A stretch of 64,000 bases of DNA, from contig NZ_LNDJ01000001.1 of NCBI RefSeq assembly GCF_001444505.1, positions 62,001-126,000 of the forward strand. The letters run 5' to 3'. Positions 22,120-30,797 of the stretch are shown piece by piece. The translations under genes were made by a program, and so were the position numbers. The stretch is from Psychrobacter piscatorii. GTDB taxonomy: Bacteria > Pseudomonadota > Gammaproteobacteria > Pseudomonadales > Moraxellaceae. Every line of letters begins with the position of its first letter. The stretch's first letter is position 1. The notes under the pieces are model-generated. The model was not told the DNA's origin, made no database searches, and saw only the letters and a list, made by a program, of their open reading frames with translations.

Positions 22120-22989
22120 TTAAACGGCAACTTTGGCTTTGATGGTCGGATGAGACTCATAGTTATTGACGCTAATATCGTCGTATTCAAAGGCAAAAAT
22201 ATCTTTCACCTCTGGGTTCAGGGTCAATGTTGGCGGTGTATATAGCGAACGTGTCAGTTGTAGCTCAGCCTGCTCGCGGTGGTTTTGGTAAATGTGGCAA
22301 TCACCACCTGTCCAAACAAATTCACCAACTTCTAGGCCGCAAACCTGCGCGACCATATGCGTCAATAACGCATAACTGGCAATGTTAAAGGGCACACCTA
22401 AAAAAAGATCAGCTGAACGTTGATACAGCTGGCAAGAGAGCTTACCATCCGCCACAAAAAACTGAAACAGTGTATGACACGGCGGTAGTGCCACTTGCTC
22501 TGCTTCGCCTGGATTCCAGCCTGATACAATCAAGCGGCGCGAGTTGGGGTTGGTCTTAATTTGCTCAACGACCTGTGCTATTTGATCGACACCATCATCG
22601 TTGTAGCTGCCGTCCGCGCCTTTACTTGCACCATAGTTACGCCATTGATGACCGTAGACAGGGCCCAGCTCACCTTCAGGACGATTGAAGCGTGCAGTTT
22701 GTTCCGCTGTCGCCCACTCATTCCAGATACGCACGCCATGGTCTTGCAAGTATTGAACGTGGGTGCTGCCACTCAAAAACCATAATAGCTCGTAGGCGAT
22801 GGATTTGAAGTGGACTTTTTTGGTCGTCAATAATGGAAAACCTGCCGCTAAGTCAAAACGCAGCTGCGCGCCAAAATGACTCAGCGTACCTGTACCAGTA
22901 CGATCGCCTTTTGCGGTGCCGTTGTCTAAGACGTGGCGCAGCAAATCAAGATACGCTTGCTCGTTGTTATTTTGGTTGCCATTGCTCAT
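22120..22989 (-). CDS. thyA: Thymidylate synthase ThyA
   Basis: Converts dUMP to dTMP with methylene-tetrahydrofolate, yielding dihydrofolate for FolA. The 289 residues carry the catalytic cysteine C171 in [11 protein letters not shown], the [12 protein letters not shown] stretch before it, and the [18 protein letters not shown] site that binds dUMP. There is a short acidic/Gly insertion (about 121-133) compared with the 264-residue E. coli enzyme. The order lgt, thyA, folA on one strand is common in gamma-proteobacteria and fits transcription from upstream of lgt or thyA. Confidence 0.98.
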   Translation of the reverse strand: MSNGNQNNNEQAYLDLLRHVLDNGTAKGDRTGTGTLSHFGAQLRFDLAAGFPLLTTKKVHFKSIAYELLWFLSGSTHVQYLQDHGVRIWNEWATAEQTARFNRPEGELGPVYGHQWRNYGASKGADGSYNDDGVDQIAQVVEQIKTNPNSRRLIVSGWNPGEAEQVALPPCHTLFQFFVADGKLSCQLYQRSADLFLGVPFNIASYALLTHMVAQVCGLEVGEFVWTGGDCHIYQNHREQAELQLTRSLYTPPTLTLNPEVKDIFAFEYDDISVNNYESHPTIKAKVAV

Positions 22990-23142
22990 AAAAGTGCTCT
23001 TTAATTACTGCTGGCAGCGTCCACAGATTAGGCTAATAATCCATATAGACGCTGTCATTGTTAAAAGTATTGCTAGGGTAGGCGTTATGAGGCGTACCCT
23101 CTTATTCAAGTGATTAATCGTTTTGTCGGTAAGGCGAGAGCC

Positions 23143-24027
23143 TTAGTAAGCGGCATGCTTACCCCAATCGTAGATGCCACGCTTATAGGCGTAACCGATT
23201 AAAAACAGACCAATAATAATCATCGGCGTGCTCAATATTTGCCCTTTGGTCACCCAACCTAACAAAATAAATCCCTGGTCAACGTCTGGCTGACGGAAGA
23301 ATTCAATGATGAAGCGGCTAAAACCATAGCCGAGCATAAAGACACCAGTCACTGCCATACGCGGGCGAGGCTTTGATGAGTACCACCAAAGGAACAAGAA
23401 TAACAGCAGACCTTCGGCAAAGGCTTCATACAGCTGTGACGGATGACGAGGCAATAAATACTGACCATTGACCTCAGTCATCACCTCTTGTAGCGCAGGA
23501 TTGGCTTGTAGCTGCTGCATATCAAAGCCAGCCGCTTGGGGAAAGTAGGTGAGCCAATTGTAGCCACCATCAGAGACACGGCCCCATAACTCGCCATTGA
23601 TATAGTTGCCAATACGCCCAAACAATAAGCCCGTCGGCACGCAAGGCACGATAAAATCGAGCACTTGAAACGGGGTCTTTTTATATTTGCGAGCAAAGTA
23701 CAGCATCCCCAGCATGACACCAATCAAGCCACCATGGAATGACATGCCGCCTTCCCAAACCTTAAAGAGGTAGGCAGGGTTTTGTAGCAACTCGCCAAAC
23801 TGATAAAACAACACGTAACCGACACGACCACCTAAGATAACGCCCAGTGCACCAAAGAACACAAGATCTGAGACCATATCTGTCGTCCAGCCCTCACGCT
23901 TGGTGCTGCGATACCATGCCAGACCGTAAGCGGCAGCAAACGCCAATAAATACATCAGCCCATACCAGTGGACTTCGACGGGCCCAAGTGCCAAGGCGAC
24001 AGGATCGTACTGAGGATGAATCATCAT
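23143..24027 (-). CDS. lgt: Prolipoprotein diacylglyceryl transferase
   Basis: Adds diacylglycerol from phosphatidylglycerol to the lipobox cysteine of prolipoproteins, the first lipoprotein maturation step. The 294 residues form about seven membrane helices. Signature segments are WYGLMYLLAF (about 21-30), GGMSFHGGLIG, GRIGNYINGELWGR (the Lgt signature) and HPSQLYEA. It serves lipoproteins in this window such as UrtA and the small ones at 47457 and 49409. Start is ATG at 24027; an ATG one codon later is equally possible, and no clear SD decides. Confidence 0.98.
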   Translation of the reverse strand: MMIHPQYDPVALALGPVEVHWYGLMYLLAFAAAYGLAWYRSTKREGWTTDMVSDLVFFGALGVILGGRVGYVLFYQFGELLQNPAYLFKVWEGGMSFHGGLIGVMLGMLYFARKYKKTPFQVLDFIVPCVPTGLLFGRIGNYINGELWGRVSDGGYNWLTYFPQAAGFDMQQLQANPALQEVMTEVNGQYLLPRHPSQLYEAFAEGLLLFLFLWWYSSKPRPRMAVTGVFMLGYGFSRFIIEFFRQPDVDQGFILLGWVTKGQILSTPMIIIGLFLIGYAYKRGIYDWGKHAAY

Positions 24028-24130
24028 AAGGGTGTCATAATATCGATAATAAAGTGCTGACTATAATAGCAAATTTCAAGCGCTGGTCATACACAATTGC
24101 TATCAAGGCAAGCACGCGGTATTGATGATT

Positions 24131-24153
24131 TAGGGCATTGATTTGATGCCCTA
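24131..24153. repeat. Hairpin downstream of urtE
   Basis: TAGGGCAT (24131-24138) and ATGCCCTA (24146-24153) form an 8-bp stem with a 7-nt loop, about 135 nt beyond the urtE stop. No T run follows on either strand. It may mark the end of the urt message. Confidence 0.4.
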
Positions 24154-24287
24154 GATATGGATGATAGAAGAGAGGCGAGCGGTTTAGAACGATCATAAAG
24201 AGTTTCTCATGATGCACAGCGTAAGATAGAGACACAATTATCAGTGGCAAAGAGCGAGCATGACTATCTAAGTATGAGAAAGAGTCA

Positions 24288-24986
24288 TCAAATGGCGACC
24301 AAATCTTGTACCTTGTTGTCGACCATCGTATCGCCTGCACCTTGAGAGATGACCTTGCCACGCGAGAGCACGGTGTAATTGTCAGCAAGCTCTTCGGCAA
24401 ACTCATAAAACTGCTCAACCAGTACAATCGCCATGTCCCCTTTGTCAGCCAAGTCGCGAAGCACACGGCCGATATCTTTGATAATAGACGGCTGAATACC
24501 TTCGGTTGGCTCATCCAAAATAAGGACAGACGGCTCGGAGGCGAGCGCACGAGCAATGGCAAGCTGCTGCTGCTGACCGCCAGACAAATCACCACCGCGG
24601 CGATGTTTCATCTCATCAAGCACTGGGAAAATATCATATAAATGCTTGGGTACTTGCTTGGCTTTAGCGCGTGAAAACTTTGCCATACCAATTAAGATAT
24701 TTTCTTCTACCGTTAGTGTCGAAAAGATATCGCGTCCTTGCGGCACATAAGCCAAACCTGCTCGCACGCGCTGCTCGGGGGAGAGTTTGCTGATGTCTTG
24801 GTCATTGAGCAAAATTTGTCCTGATTTGATCGGTAATATCCCCATCAGGCATTTGAGTAACGTGGTTTTGCCCACGCCATTACGTCCAAGTACTACACTG
24901 CACGCGCCTACAGGCGCTGTAAACGAGACATCTCGTAAAATATGACTGCCGCCGTAATATTGATTGATACCATTGACTTGTAACAT
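24288..24986 (-). CDS. urtE: Urea ABC transporter ATP-binding subunit UrtE
   Basis: One of two ATPases of the high-affinity urea importer. The 232 residues have Walker A GRNGVGKTT (about 34-42), signature LSGGQQQQLAIARAL and Walker B VLILDEPTEGIQP. The QGxxI and LxxxL patterns match the LivF/UrtE subfamily of branched-chain amino acid-type transporters, and TEGIQPSI is typical of UrtE. SD AGGAG lies 6 nt before the ATG. It is the last gene of urtABCDE. Confidence 0.93.
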   Translation of the reverse strand: MLQVNGINQYYGGSHILRDVSFTAPVGACSVVLGRNGVGKTTLLKCLMGILPIKSGQILLNDQDISKLSPEQRVRAGLAYVPQGRDIFSTLTVEENILIGMAKFSRAKAKQVPKHLYDIFPVLDEMKHRRGGDLSGGQQQQLAIARALASEPSVLILDEPTEGIQPSIIKDIGRVLRDLADKGDMAIVLVEQFYEFAEELADNYTVLSRGKVISQGAGDTMVDNKVQDLVAI

Positions 24987-25087
24987 GACGGTCTCCTAAT
25001 CTTTCAATGATTTTTAATATTTGCATAGCTTGGCATTTGCATAGTTTCGCGGTTTATGGGCTAATGATGTATTGAATCATTGTCCAA

Positions 25088-25933
25088 CTATCGACCCAGA
25101 TAGGACTCAATCACCGCTTCATTGGCTTGCACTTCCGCCAAGGTACCTTCGGCCAATATCGCCCCTTGTGCCAATACCGTGACTTTTTCACTAATCGCAT
25201 CAATAAAAGTCATATCATGCTCGACCACCACTAAGGTACGGTTCTGTTTGAGGCGCAGGCACAGCTCGGCAGTATGCTCAGTTTCGGCATCGGTCATACC
25301 TGCCACAGGCTCATCGAGCAAAATGAGCTTGGGGCTTTGCATCAACAGCATACCAATCTCTAGCCATTGCTTTTGACCATGAGAGAGTAAGCCTGCTGGC
25401 TTATTGATTTTGTCCGTCAAGCGGATTTGCTCAAGGGTCGAGTTGAGGGTATCGCGCGTATCGGCATCGAGTTTGTTGAACAAGCTTTTGACCACGCGCT
25501 TGTCTTTTGGCGCAGCAAGTAGCAAATTATCCATTACCGTAAAATTTTCGAACACGGTGGGTTTTTGAAACTTACGCCCGATACCCGCTTCAGCGATTTC
25601 TTCGGTAGATAGGCTGGCAAGATTATGCGTTTGACCAAAAAACACACTGCCTTCGGTAGGGCGGGTTTTACCAGTGATGACATCCATCAGCGTGGTTTTA
25701 CCCGCACCATTGGGGCCGATGATACAGCGCAGCTCGCCTTCCTCAATATAGAGCGACAGATTGTTGAGTGCGCGAAACGAGTCAAACCAAACGCTCACCT
25801 CTTCTAGATATAGCGCAATGCCATGGCTAAAATCGACGCCTGCTGGCTTTGGGTGGCTGCGACCCGTACCACCATGAGTACGCCCATACTCATGGATTGA
25901 CTGCTCAGATGGTGTTGATTTATCAGTTAGCAT
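25088..25933 (-). CDS. urtD: Urea ABC transporter ATP-binding subunit UrtD
   Basis: Second ATPase of the importer. I use the ATG at 25933 (281 residues), which overlaps the urtC stop as TAATG, a typical coupling; the frame can be extended upstream but that stretch is inside urtC. Walker A GPNGAGKTTLMDVITG, signature LLSHGQKQWLEIG and Walker B LILLDEPVAGMT are present. SHGQKQWLEIGM is characteristic of UrtD rather than LivG. The N-terminal 30 or so residues are polar and extra to the ATPase core. Confidence 0.93.
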   Translation of the reverse strand: MLTDKSTPSEQSIHEYGRTHGGTGRSHPKPAGVDFSHGIALYLEEVSVWFDSFRALNNLSLYIEEGELRCIIGPNGAGKTTLMDVITGKTRPTEGSVFFGQTHNLASLSTEEIAEAGIGRKFQKPTVFENFTVMDNLLLAAPKDKRVVKSLFNKLDADTRDTLNSTLEQIRLTDKINKPAGLLSHGQKQWLEIGMLLMQSPKLILLDEPVAGMTDAETEHTAELCLRLKQNRTLVVVEHDMTFIDAISEKVTVLAQGAILAEGTLAEVQANEAVIESYLGR

Positions 25934-27003
25934 TACTGTTTCTCCTTTTTGAAGCGATCGAACAAGCCCATGATGCCATTGGGCAAAAATAAGGTGACTA
26001 CAACGAACAGCCCGCCCAATATCAATAGCCAAAACTCAGGATAGGCAACCGTAAAATAGGTTTTTACTGCATTCACCACACCTGTTCCCAAAATCGCACC
26101 CACCAAGCTGCCTCGACCACCAGTGGCTACCCAAACGGCCATCTCAATTGAGTTCACAGGGTTCATCTCACTTGGATTGATAATACCGACTTGCGGCACA
26201 TAGAGCGCACCTGCGATACCGGCAATGACGGCGGACAATACCCAAGCGGAGAGCTTGTACCATAGCGTGCGATAGCCTAAATACTGCAAGCGGTTTTCGC
26301 TATCGCGAATCGCACCCAATACGCGTCCATAAGGCTGGTTCATTAAATAACGCAGACCTATGTAAGAGAGGAGTAATGCCAAGGCGGTAACAAAACACAG
26401 CATAGAACGGGTTGAGGCAGCAGTAATGTCATAACCTAAGAGGGTAGTAAAGCCCGTGAAGCCGTTATTGCCACCAAAGCCGGTCTCGTTACGGAAGAAT
26501 AGCAGGGCGGCGGCATAGACCATGGCCTGAGTGATGATAGAAAAATAAACACCTTTGATTTTTGAGCGGAAAGCAAAAAAACCAAAGATAAAGGCAATCA
26601 CACCTGGCACCAAAACCACCAATGCCATCGCCCACCAAAAATGCTGCGTGCCAGCCCAATACCATGGCATCTCAGTCCAGCTCAAAAAACGCATAAAATC
26701 AGGCAAGCCATCGCCAGCAGTCTCACGCGTTAAGTACATGCCAAACGCATAACCACCCAGCGCAAAATATAAACCATGCCCCAAGCTCAAAATACCAGCG
26801 TAGCCCCAGACCAGATCTAGTGCCAAGGCCACCATTGCCAATGCCATGATTTTGCCAATCAGGGTGATCCAGTAGGCGGATAGGTGAAAGGGTGACGTCT
26901 CTGGCATTAAGTGTAGCCAAGGGAGTATCAATAGCACGGCAAAGCACAAACCGATTAAAATGGCGCTACGCCTTGTATCAGACAGTAATTTGGTCAGTAT
27001 CAT
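25933..27003 (-). CDS. urtC: Urea ABC transporter permease UrtC
   Basis: Membrane subunit of the LivM class. I place the start at the ATG at 27003, because AAGGAG lies 6 nt before it; the longer frame to 27042 would run into urtB. The 356 residues form about nine to ten hydrophobic helices, with DLVWGYAGILSLGHGLYFALGGYA-type sequence typical of LivM/UrtC near 60-85 and a Gly-rich FGGNNGFTGF loop. It sits between urtB (10-nt gap) and urtD (1-nt overlap). Confidence 0.93.
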   Translation of the reverse strand: MILTKLLSDTRRSAILIGLCFAVLLILPWLHLMPETSPFHLSAYWITLIGKIMALAMVALALDLVWGYAGILSLGHGLYFALGGYAFGMYLTRETAGDGLPDFMRFLSWTEMPWYWAGTQHFWWAMALVVLVPGVIAFIFGFFAFRSKIKGVYFSIITQAMVYAAALLFFRNETGFGGNNGFTGFTTLLGYDITAASTRSMLCFVTALALLLSYIGLRYLMNQPYGRVLGAIRDSENRLQYLGYRTLWYKLSAWVLSAVIAGIAGALYVPQVGIINPSEMNPVNSIEMAVWVATGGRGSLVGAILGTGVVNAVKTYFTVAYPEFWLLILGGLFVVVTLFLPNGIMGLFDRFKKEKQ

Positions 27004-27013
27004 AGGATTCTCC

Positions 27014-28828
27014 TTATTCGACAAAGCGGCCTTTGAGGGCAAATAAACCTTGTGGCCGCTTCTGAATGAACAGAATCACAAGAACCAACAACACAATCTT
27101 GGCTAATACCGCGCCAATGCCAATCTCAAGCACCGTGCCACTGACACCCAATCCTAATGCGGCCAATACTGCGCCCCATACTTGTCCGACACCGCCAACG
27201 ACGACGACCAAAAACGTATCAATAATATACGTCTGACCCAGATCAGGACCCACGTTGCCCACTTGAGCCAACGCGCAACCAGCCATGCCAGCCAGTCCAG
27301 AGCCCAAACCAAATGCCATCATATCGATGCGCGCAGAAGGGATACCGACGGCACGTGCCATTTGACGGTTTTGAGTGACGGCGCGTATAAATAATCCGAA
27401 GCGAGTCTTATTGAGTAAATAAACCAAGAGTGCTACGACAATGACGGTAAACACGATGATGGCAATACGGTTATAAGGCAGTACCAAACTTGATGACACT
27501 TGATAGGCACCGCTGAGCCACGCCACATTGCTGACTTCAACGTTTTGCGCGCCAAAAATCATCCGCACCAATTGCATTAAGATTAGACTGACGCCAAATG
27601 TCGCCAATAGCGTCTCCAGCTCACGACCGTATAACGGACGAATGACAATGCGCTCAATAATCATACCGATAACAGCACTGACCAAAAATGCAGCGGGAAC
27701 CGCCGCAAGCAAATACCAGCCAACCATATCTGGCAGATAAGCTTTAAATAAATTTTGCACCATATAAGTGGTATACGCGCCAATCATAATCAGCTCACCA
27801 TGCGCCATATTAATCACGCCAAGCAAGCCAAAAGTAATCGCAAGGCCAAGTGCTGCGAGCAATAAAATGCTGGCGGTACTCATGCCAGTGAAAATATGAC
27901 CTGTCCATGTGCTTATCTCAATACGGCGTGCCACGCTGTCTCTGGCATCACTGAGCGCCGCCTCAAGCGTTGGATCCAAGTTGTCAGATGTAAGGGCAGA
28001 TTCAAGATCAACCAATACCTGCGGATTATCGCTATCAGCGAGTAGGTTCACAGCTTCAATCTGAGTGGGTAAATCGCCATTTTTGAAATCAATACGAGCC
28101 TGTAATGCCGTTAGTGCTTTTTGAACGTTGGCATTGTCCTCATTTGCGGCAGCCGCTGTGATAATGGCTGGATCGACTTGGTCAATGTTATCTGCCAAAA
28201 TCTCCACAGCCTGCAAGCGCTGTGCTGGCTTGTCAGATTCGAGCTTTACCTTGGCTTGTCCAAAGATAAGCGCCGAGCGTAAGGTATTGGTCAAGGTGAC
28301 TTGGGACAAATCGCTTGGCCAATCGGACGTTTCGGTTTTGTCGGGATATGTGAAGAGTTGATCCTCTGCATTGAGCAAATACGTTTGCCCACGGTTGCCT
28401 TGATACAGCTCATCATTGGCAATCAACTCGACCAGATTGTCCAAACTCTCAACCGATCCTGGCCAAGCACTTAGCATGGCTTGGCGCTGACTAAAATCGC
28501 CCGCCACAAATTGTTGAATAGCATCGCCTGATACTGCCGTCGTAGGCTGTGTCGGGGTAGTCAATGACTGCTCATTATTAGTGCGCAGCGTGTCACTACC
28601 ATCGGTCATCGATTCTGAGGTCACAGTGGCGATATTTGCCGATTGAGCATCGTCATCTGCATGAACGATGGTGGTGAAGGCCGCTAACAGTAAAGCGATT
28701 AATACCAGCAGCCGTCGCGGCACAACCATTGAGATACTAGACGCGTATGTCTTTGCTAATGCTTGCTGATCATCATTGTTTTTGGATAATATCTGCCCCA
28801 ACAATGGGCGTAAAGTATTGTGCTGCAT
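27014..28828 (-). CDS. urtB: Urea ABC transporter permease UrtB, with a long periplasmic-type N-terminus
   Basis: Membrane subunit of the LivH class. The start at 28828 is supported by GGGAG 6 nt upstream. The protein has 604 residues: a hydrophobic stretch (about 38-57, ending VHA before DDD) that looks like a signal sequence, a soluble region (about 60-300) that is repetitive in Ala, Asp, Asn and Leu, and then the permease domain (about 310-600) with GLLGVINMAHGELIMIGAY. UrtB proteins of other proteobacteria also have such an N-terminal extension, but the first 33 residues before the hydrophobic stretch are unusual. Confidence 0.9.
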   Translation of the reverse strand: MQHNTLRPLLGQILSKNNDDQQALAKTYASSISMVVPRRLLVLIALLLAAFTTIVHADDDAQSANIATVTSESMTDGSDTLRTNNEQSLTTPTQPTTAVSGDAIQQFVAGDFSQRQAMLSAWPGSVESLDNLVELIANDELYQGNRGQTYLLNAEDQLFTYPDKTETSDWPSDLSQVTLTNTLRSALIFGQAKVKLESDKPAQRLQAVEILADNIDQVDPAIITAAAANEDNANVQKALTALQARIDFKNGDLPTQIEAVNLLADSDNPQVLVDLESALTSDNLDPTLEAALSDARDSVARRIEISTWTGHIFTGMSTASILLLAALGLAITFGLLGVINMAHGELIMIGAYTTYMVQNLFKAYLPDMVGWYLLAAVPAAFLVSAVIGMIIERIVIRPLYGRELETLLATFGVSLILMQLVRMIFGAQNVEVSNVAWLSGAYQVSSSLVLPYNRIAIIVFTVIVVALLVYLLNKTRFGLFIRAVTQNRQMARAVGIPSARIDMMAFGLGSGLAGMAGCALAQVGNVGPDLGQTYIIDTFLVVVVGGVGQVWGAVLAALGLGVSGTVLEIGIGAVLAKIVLLVLVILFIQKRPQGLFALKGRFVE

Positions 28829-29056
28829 GTGCGGCTCCCTGTTTTTACAGACAACAAATCCTTGTCCTCTATTACTTAACGCAGTAAGTCATAGAAGCCG
28901 TGATAAGGTTTGGAGGTACTTAAAATTTTGAGAATAAGTGCTGAACTTCAAGATAGCGAGTAGGCGGTGGCTCGTTCATTGATATAGTCTATTGGTCGAC
29001 TATTCATACTTGCTACCACCATGCGCTTTTCAGCACCTATTTATTGAGGGAGCCAT

Positions 29057-30409
29057 TTATTTCGGGATATACTCGCTCCATGGCTGCGCTCGGATGACCT
29101 TTGGCGTTTTAAAAATCGTATCAAACTGACCATCGGCGCGAATTTGACCAATCATGACAGGCTTCCATAAGTGATGGTTTTCTTCATCCATCTTGAGGGT
29201 GTAGCCAGAGGGCGCATCGAATGTCTGTCCAGCCATGCTAATACGTACTTTATCAACATCGGTGGTGCCAGCATCTTCCACTGCCTGTTTCCACATATTG
29301 ATACCCACATAAGTGGCTTCCATAGGATCGTTGGTCACAACCTTATCGGCATTCGGTAGGTTTTTGTCCAAGGCGTACTGCTTATAGCGTTTGGTAAAAT
29401 CGTTATTGACGGGATTTTTGATCGACATAAAGTAATTCCATGCCGCCAAGTGTCCTTGTAGCAAGCTGGTATCGATACCGCGCAGCTCCTCTTCGCCAAC
29501 TGAGAATGCCATGACGGGAATATCCGAGGCTTTGATGCCTTGGTTGGCAAGCTCACGATAGAATGGCACGTTTGAGTCGCCATTGATGGTAGAGATCACC
29601 GCCGTCTTTTTGCCCGTTGAGAATTTCTTAATATTCGAGACGATGGTTTGATAGTTGCTAAAACCAAATGGCGTGTACTCTTCCATGATGTCTTCATCAG
29701 CCACGCCTTTTGATTTCAAAAATGCCTTTAGAATCTGGTTGGTAGTTCGTGGATAGACGTAATCGGTACCCAATAATACAAAGCGCTCTGCACCGCCGCC
29801 TTCTTCACTCATCAAATACTCAACTGCTGGAATGGCCTGCTGGTTGGGCGCCGCGCCAGTATAAAAGATGTTTTCTGATTGCTCTTGTCCTTCATACTGC
29901 ACGGGATAAAACATCAAGCCGTTCAGCTCTTCAACCACGGGCAAGACAGACTTGCGCGAGACCGAGGTCCAACCACCAAAAATCACATCGACTTTGTCTT
30001 GAGTAAGCAGCTGACGCGCTTTTTCGGCAAACAAGGGCCAGTCAGAGGCAGGGTCAACAACGACAGGCTCTAGCTGCTTACCGAGCACACCGCCATTGGC
30101 ATTGATTTCGTCAATGGTCATCAGTGCGGTATCTTTTAGGGAAGTTTCAGAAATGGCCATGGTGCCAGATAGCGAGTGCAAGATGCCTACTTTGATCGTG
30201 TCGCCATCAGCGGCAGGAGTGGTTGTTGTTTCTGTCGTGGTTTCGGTTGTTGTCTCTGTCGATGTCGCAGTTTCGGCAGGCTTTTGACAGCCAGCTAGAC
30301 TCAGGCTACCAACGACGGCAATCGCTAATAATGAAAAACGTGATTTGATTTTGCCATGTAGGTGAGCATTAACAAACTGAGGATTGGCTAAAGTGGGTAA
30401 CGAAAACAT
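29057..30409 (-). CDS. urtA: Urea ABC transporter substrate-binding lipoprotein UrtA
   Basis: Periplasmic urea-binding protein anchored as a lipoprotein. I choose the ATG at 30409 because AGGAG (30416-30420) is 6 nt away; an ATG two codons upstream abuts the SD. The result is 450 residues. The signal peptide ends in the lipobox LAGC with C41. A Thr/Glu-rich linker (about 47-68) follows, then the type I periplasmic-binding fold with VGILHSLSGTMAISE, FGGWTSVSRKSVLPVVE and LLGTDYVYPRTTN, which match UrtA rather than amino-acid binders. It is the first gene of the cluster; a 228-nt gap separates it from urtB. Confidence 0.93.
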   Translation of the reverse strand: MFSLPTLANPQFVNAHLHGKIKSRFSLLAIAVVGSLSLAGCQKPAETATSTETTTETTTETTTTPAADGDTIKVGILHSLSGTMAISETSLKDTALMTIDEINANGGVLGKQLEPVVVDPASDWPLFAEKARQLLTQDKVDVIFGGWTSVSRKSVLPVVEELNGLMFYPVQYEGQEQSENIFYTGAAPNQQAIPAVEYLMSEEGGGAERFVLLGTDYVYPRTTNQILKAFLKSKGVADEDIMEEYTPFGFSNYQTIVSNIKKFSTGKKTAVISTINGDSNVPFYRELANQGIKASDIPVMAFSVGEEELRGIDTSLLQGHLAAWNYFMSIKNPVNNDFTKRYKQYALDKNLPNADKVVTNDPMEATYVGINMWKQAVEDAGTTDVDKVRISMAGQTFDAPSGYTLKMDEENHHLWKPVMIGQIRADGQFDTIFKTPKVIRAQPWSEYIPK

Positions 30410-30797
30410 GGACATCTCCTAAATAGACACAAAAGATAAAGTATGGCTCCTGAACAGTTATTAAGCGTTCAAGTTCCGTGCCAAGTCAAAAATGCCAATA
30501 ATCGTATAATATTTGAGCAATAATTAAATATTTTCTATGATTTTCGTTAATTTAGTGCACGATTGTTAATAGAGCGCACCATAACGGGGAAGGAGATAAA
30601 AAATTGGTGCAATTGACAGACTGGTAGCAAAAAAAGAGCCGTTATTATCAAAATAGCACAACGAACAAAAGCATTTATTGCCAAAGACTGGCAAAACGGC
30701 TACGGTAATGCCTATAGAATAGACATTATTTCACATACGTATCTCATGAACAGATTACGCTGACGCCATGATTAATCACACCCCCAAGGAAAGATAT
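30410..30797. promoter_or_regulatory. Divergent region between urtA and the DUF4139 gene
   Basis: 388 bp without a gene. It holds the sigma-54-like element for urtA and several GGTGC/GCACC half-sites (for example near 30574 and 30605) that recall parts of NtrC sites, but none is a full palindrome with the right spacing. SD AAGGAAAG for the rightward gene is at its end. Confidence 0.5.
30469..30483 (-). promoter_or_regulatory. Candidate sigma-54 promoter of urtABCDE
   Basis: On the minus strand TGGCACG-GAAC-TTGAA matches the sigma-54 consensus TGGCACG-N4-TTGCW. GG and the -12 pair are separated by exactly 10 nt. The one key mismatch is GA instead of GC at -12. Urea uptake under nitrogen control by NtrC/RpoN is known elsewhere, which fits. 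The leader would be about 48 nt. Confidence 0.45.

Noticed and set aside
24035-24595. 186-codon open frame on the minus strand overlapping urtE
   Set aside because: It overlaps the conserved urtE reading frame on the same strand over half its length, begins inside it and has no ribosome site or family signature.
30170-30290. Repetitive Thr/Glu codons at the urtA N-terminus as a possible repeat array
   Set aside because: This is the Thr/Glu-rich linker after the lipobox of UrtA, a common low-complexity linker in lipoproteins.
30570-30615. NtrC binding site before urtA
   Set aside because: Only separate GCACC and GGTGC half-sites are present, 25 nt apart; no full NtrC palindrome.
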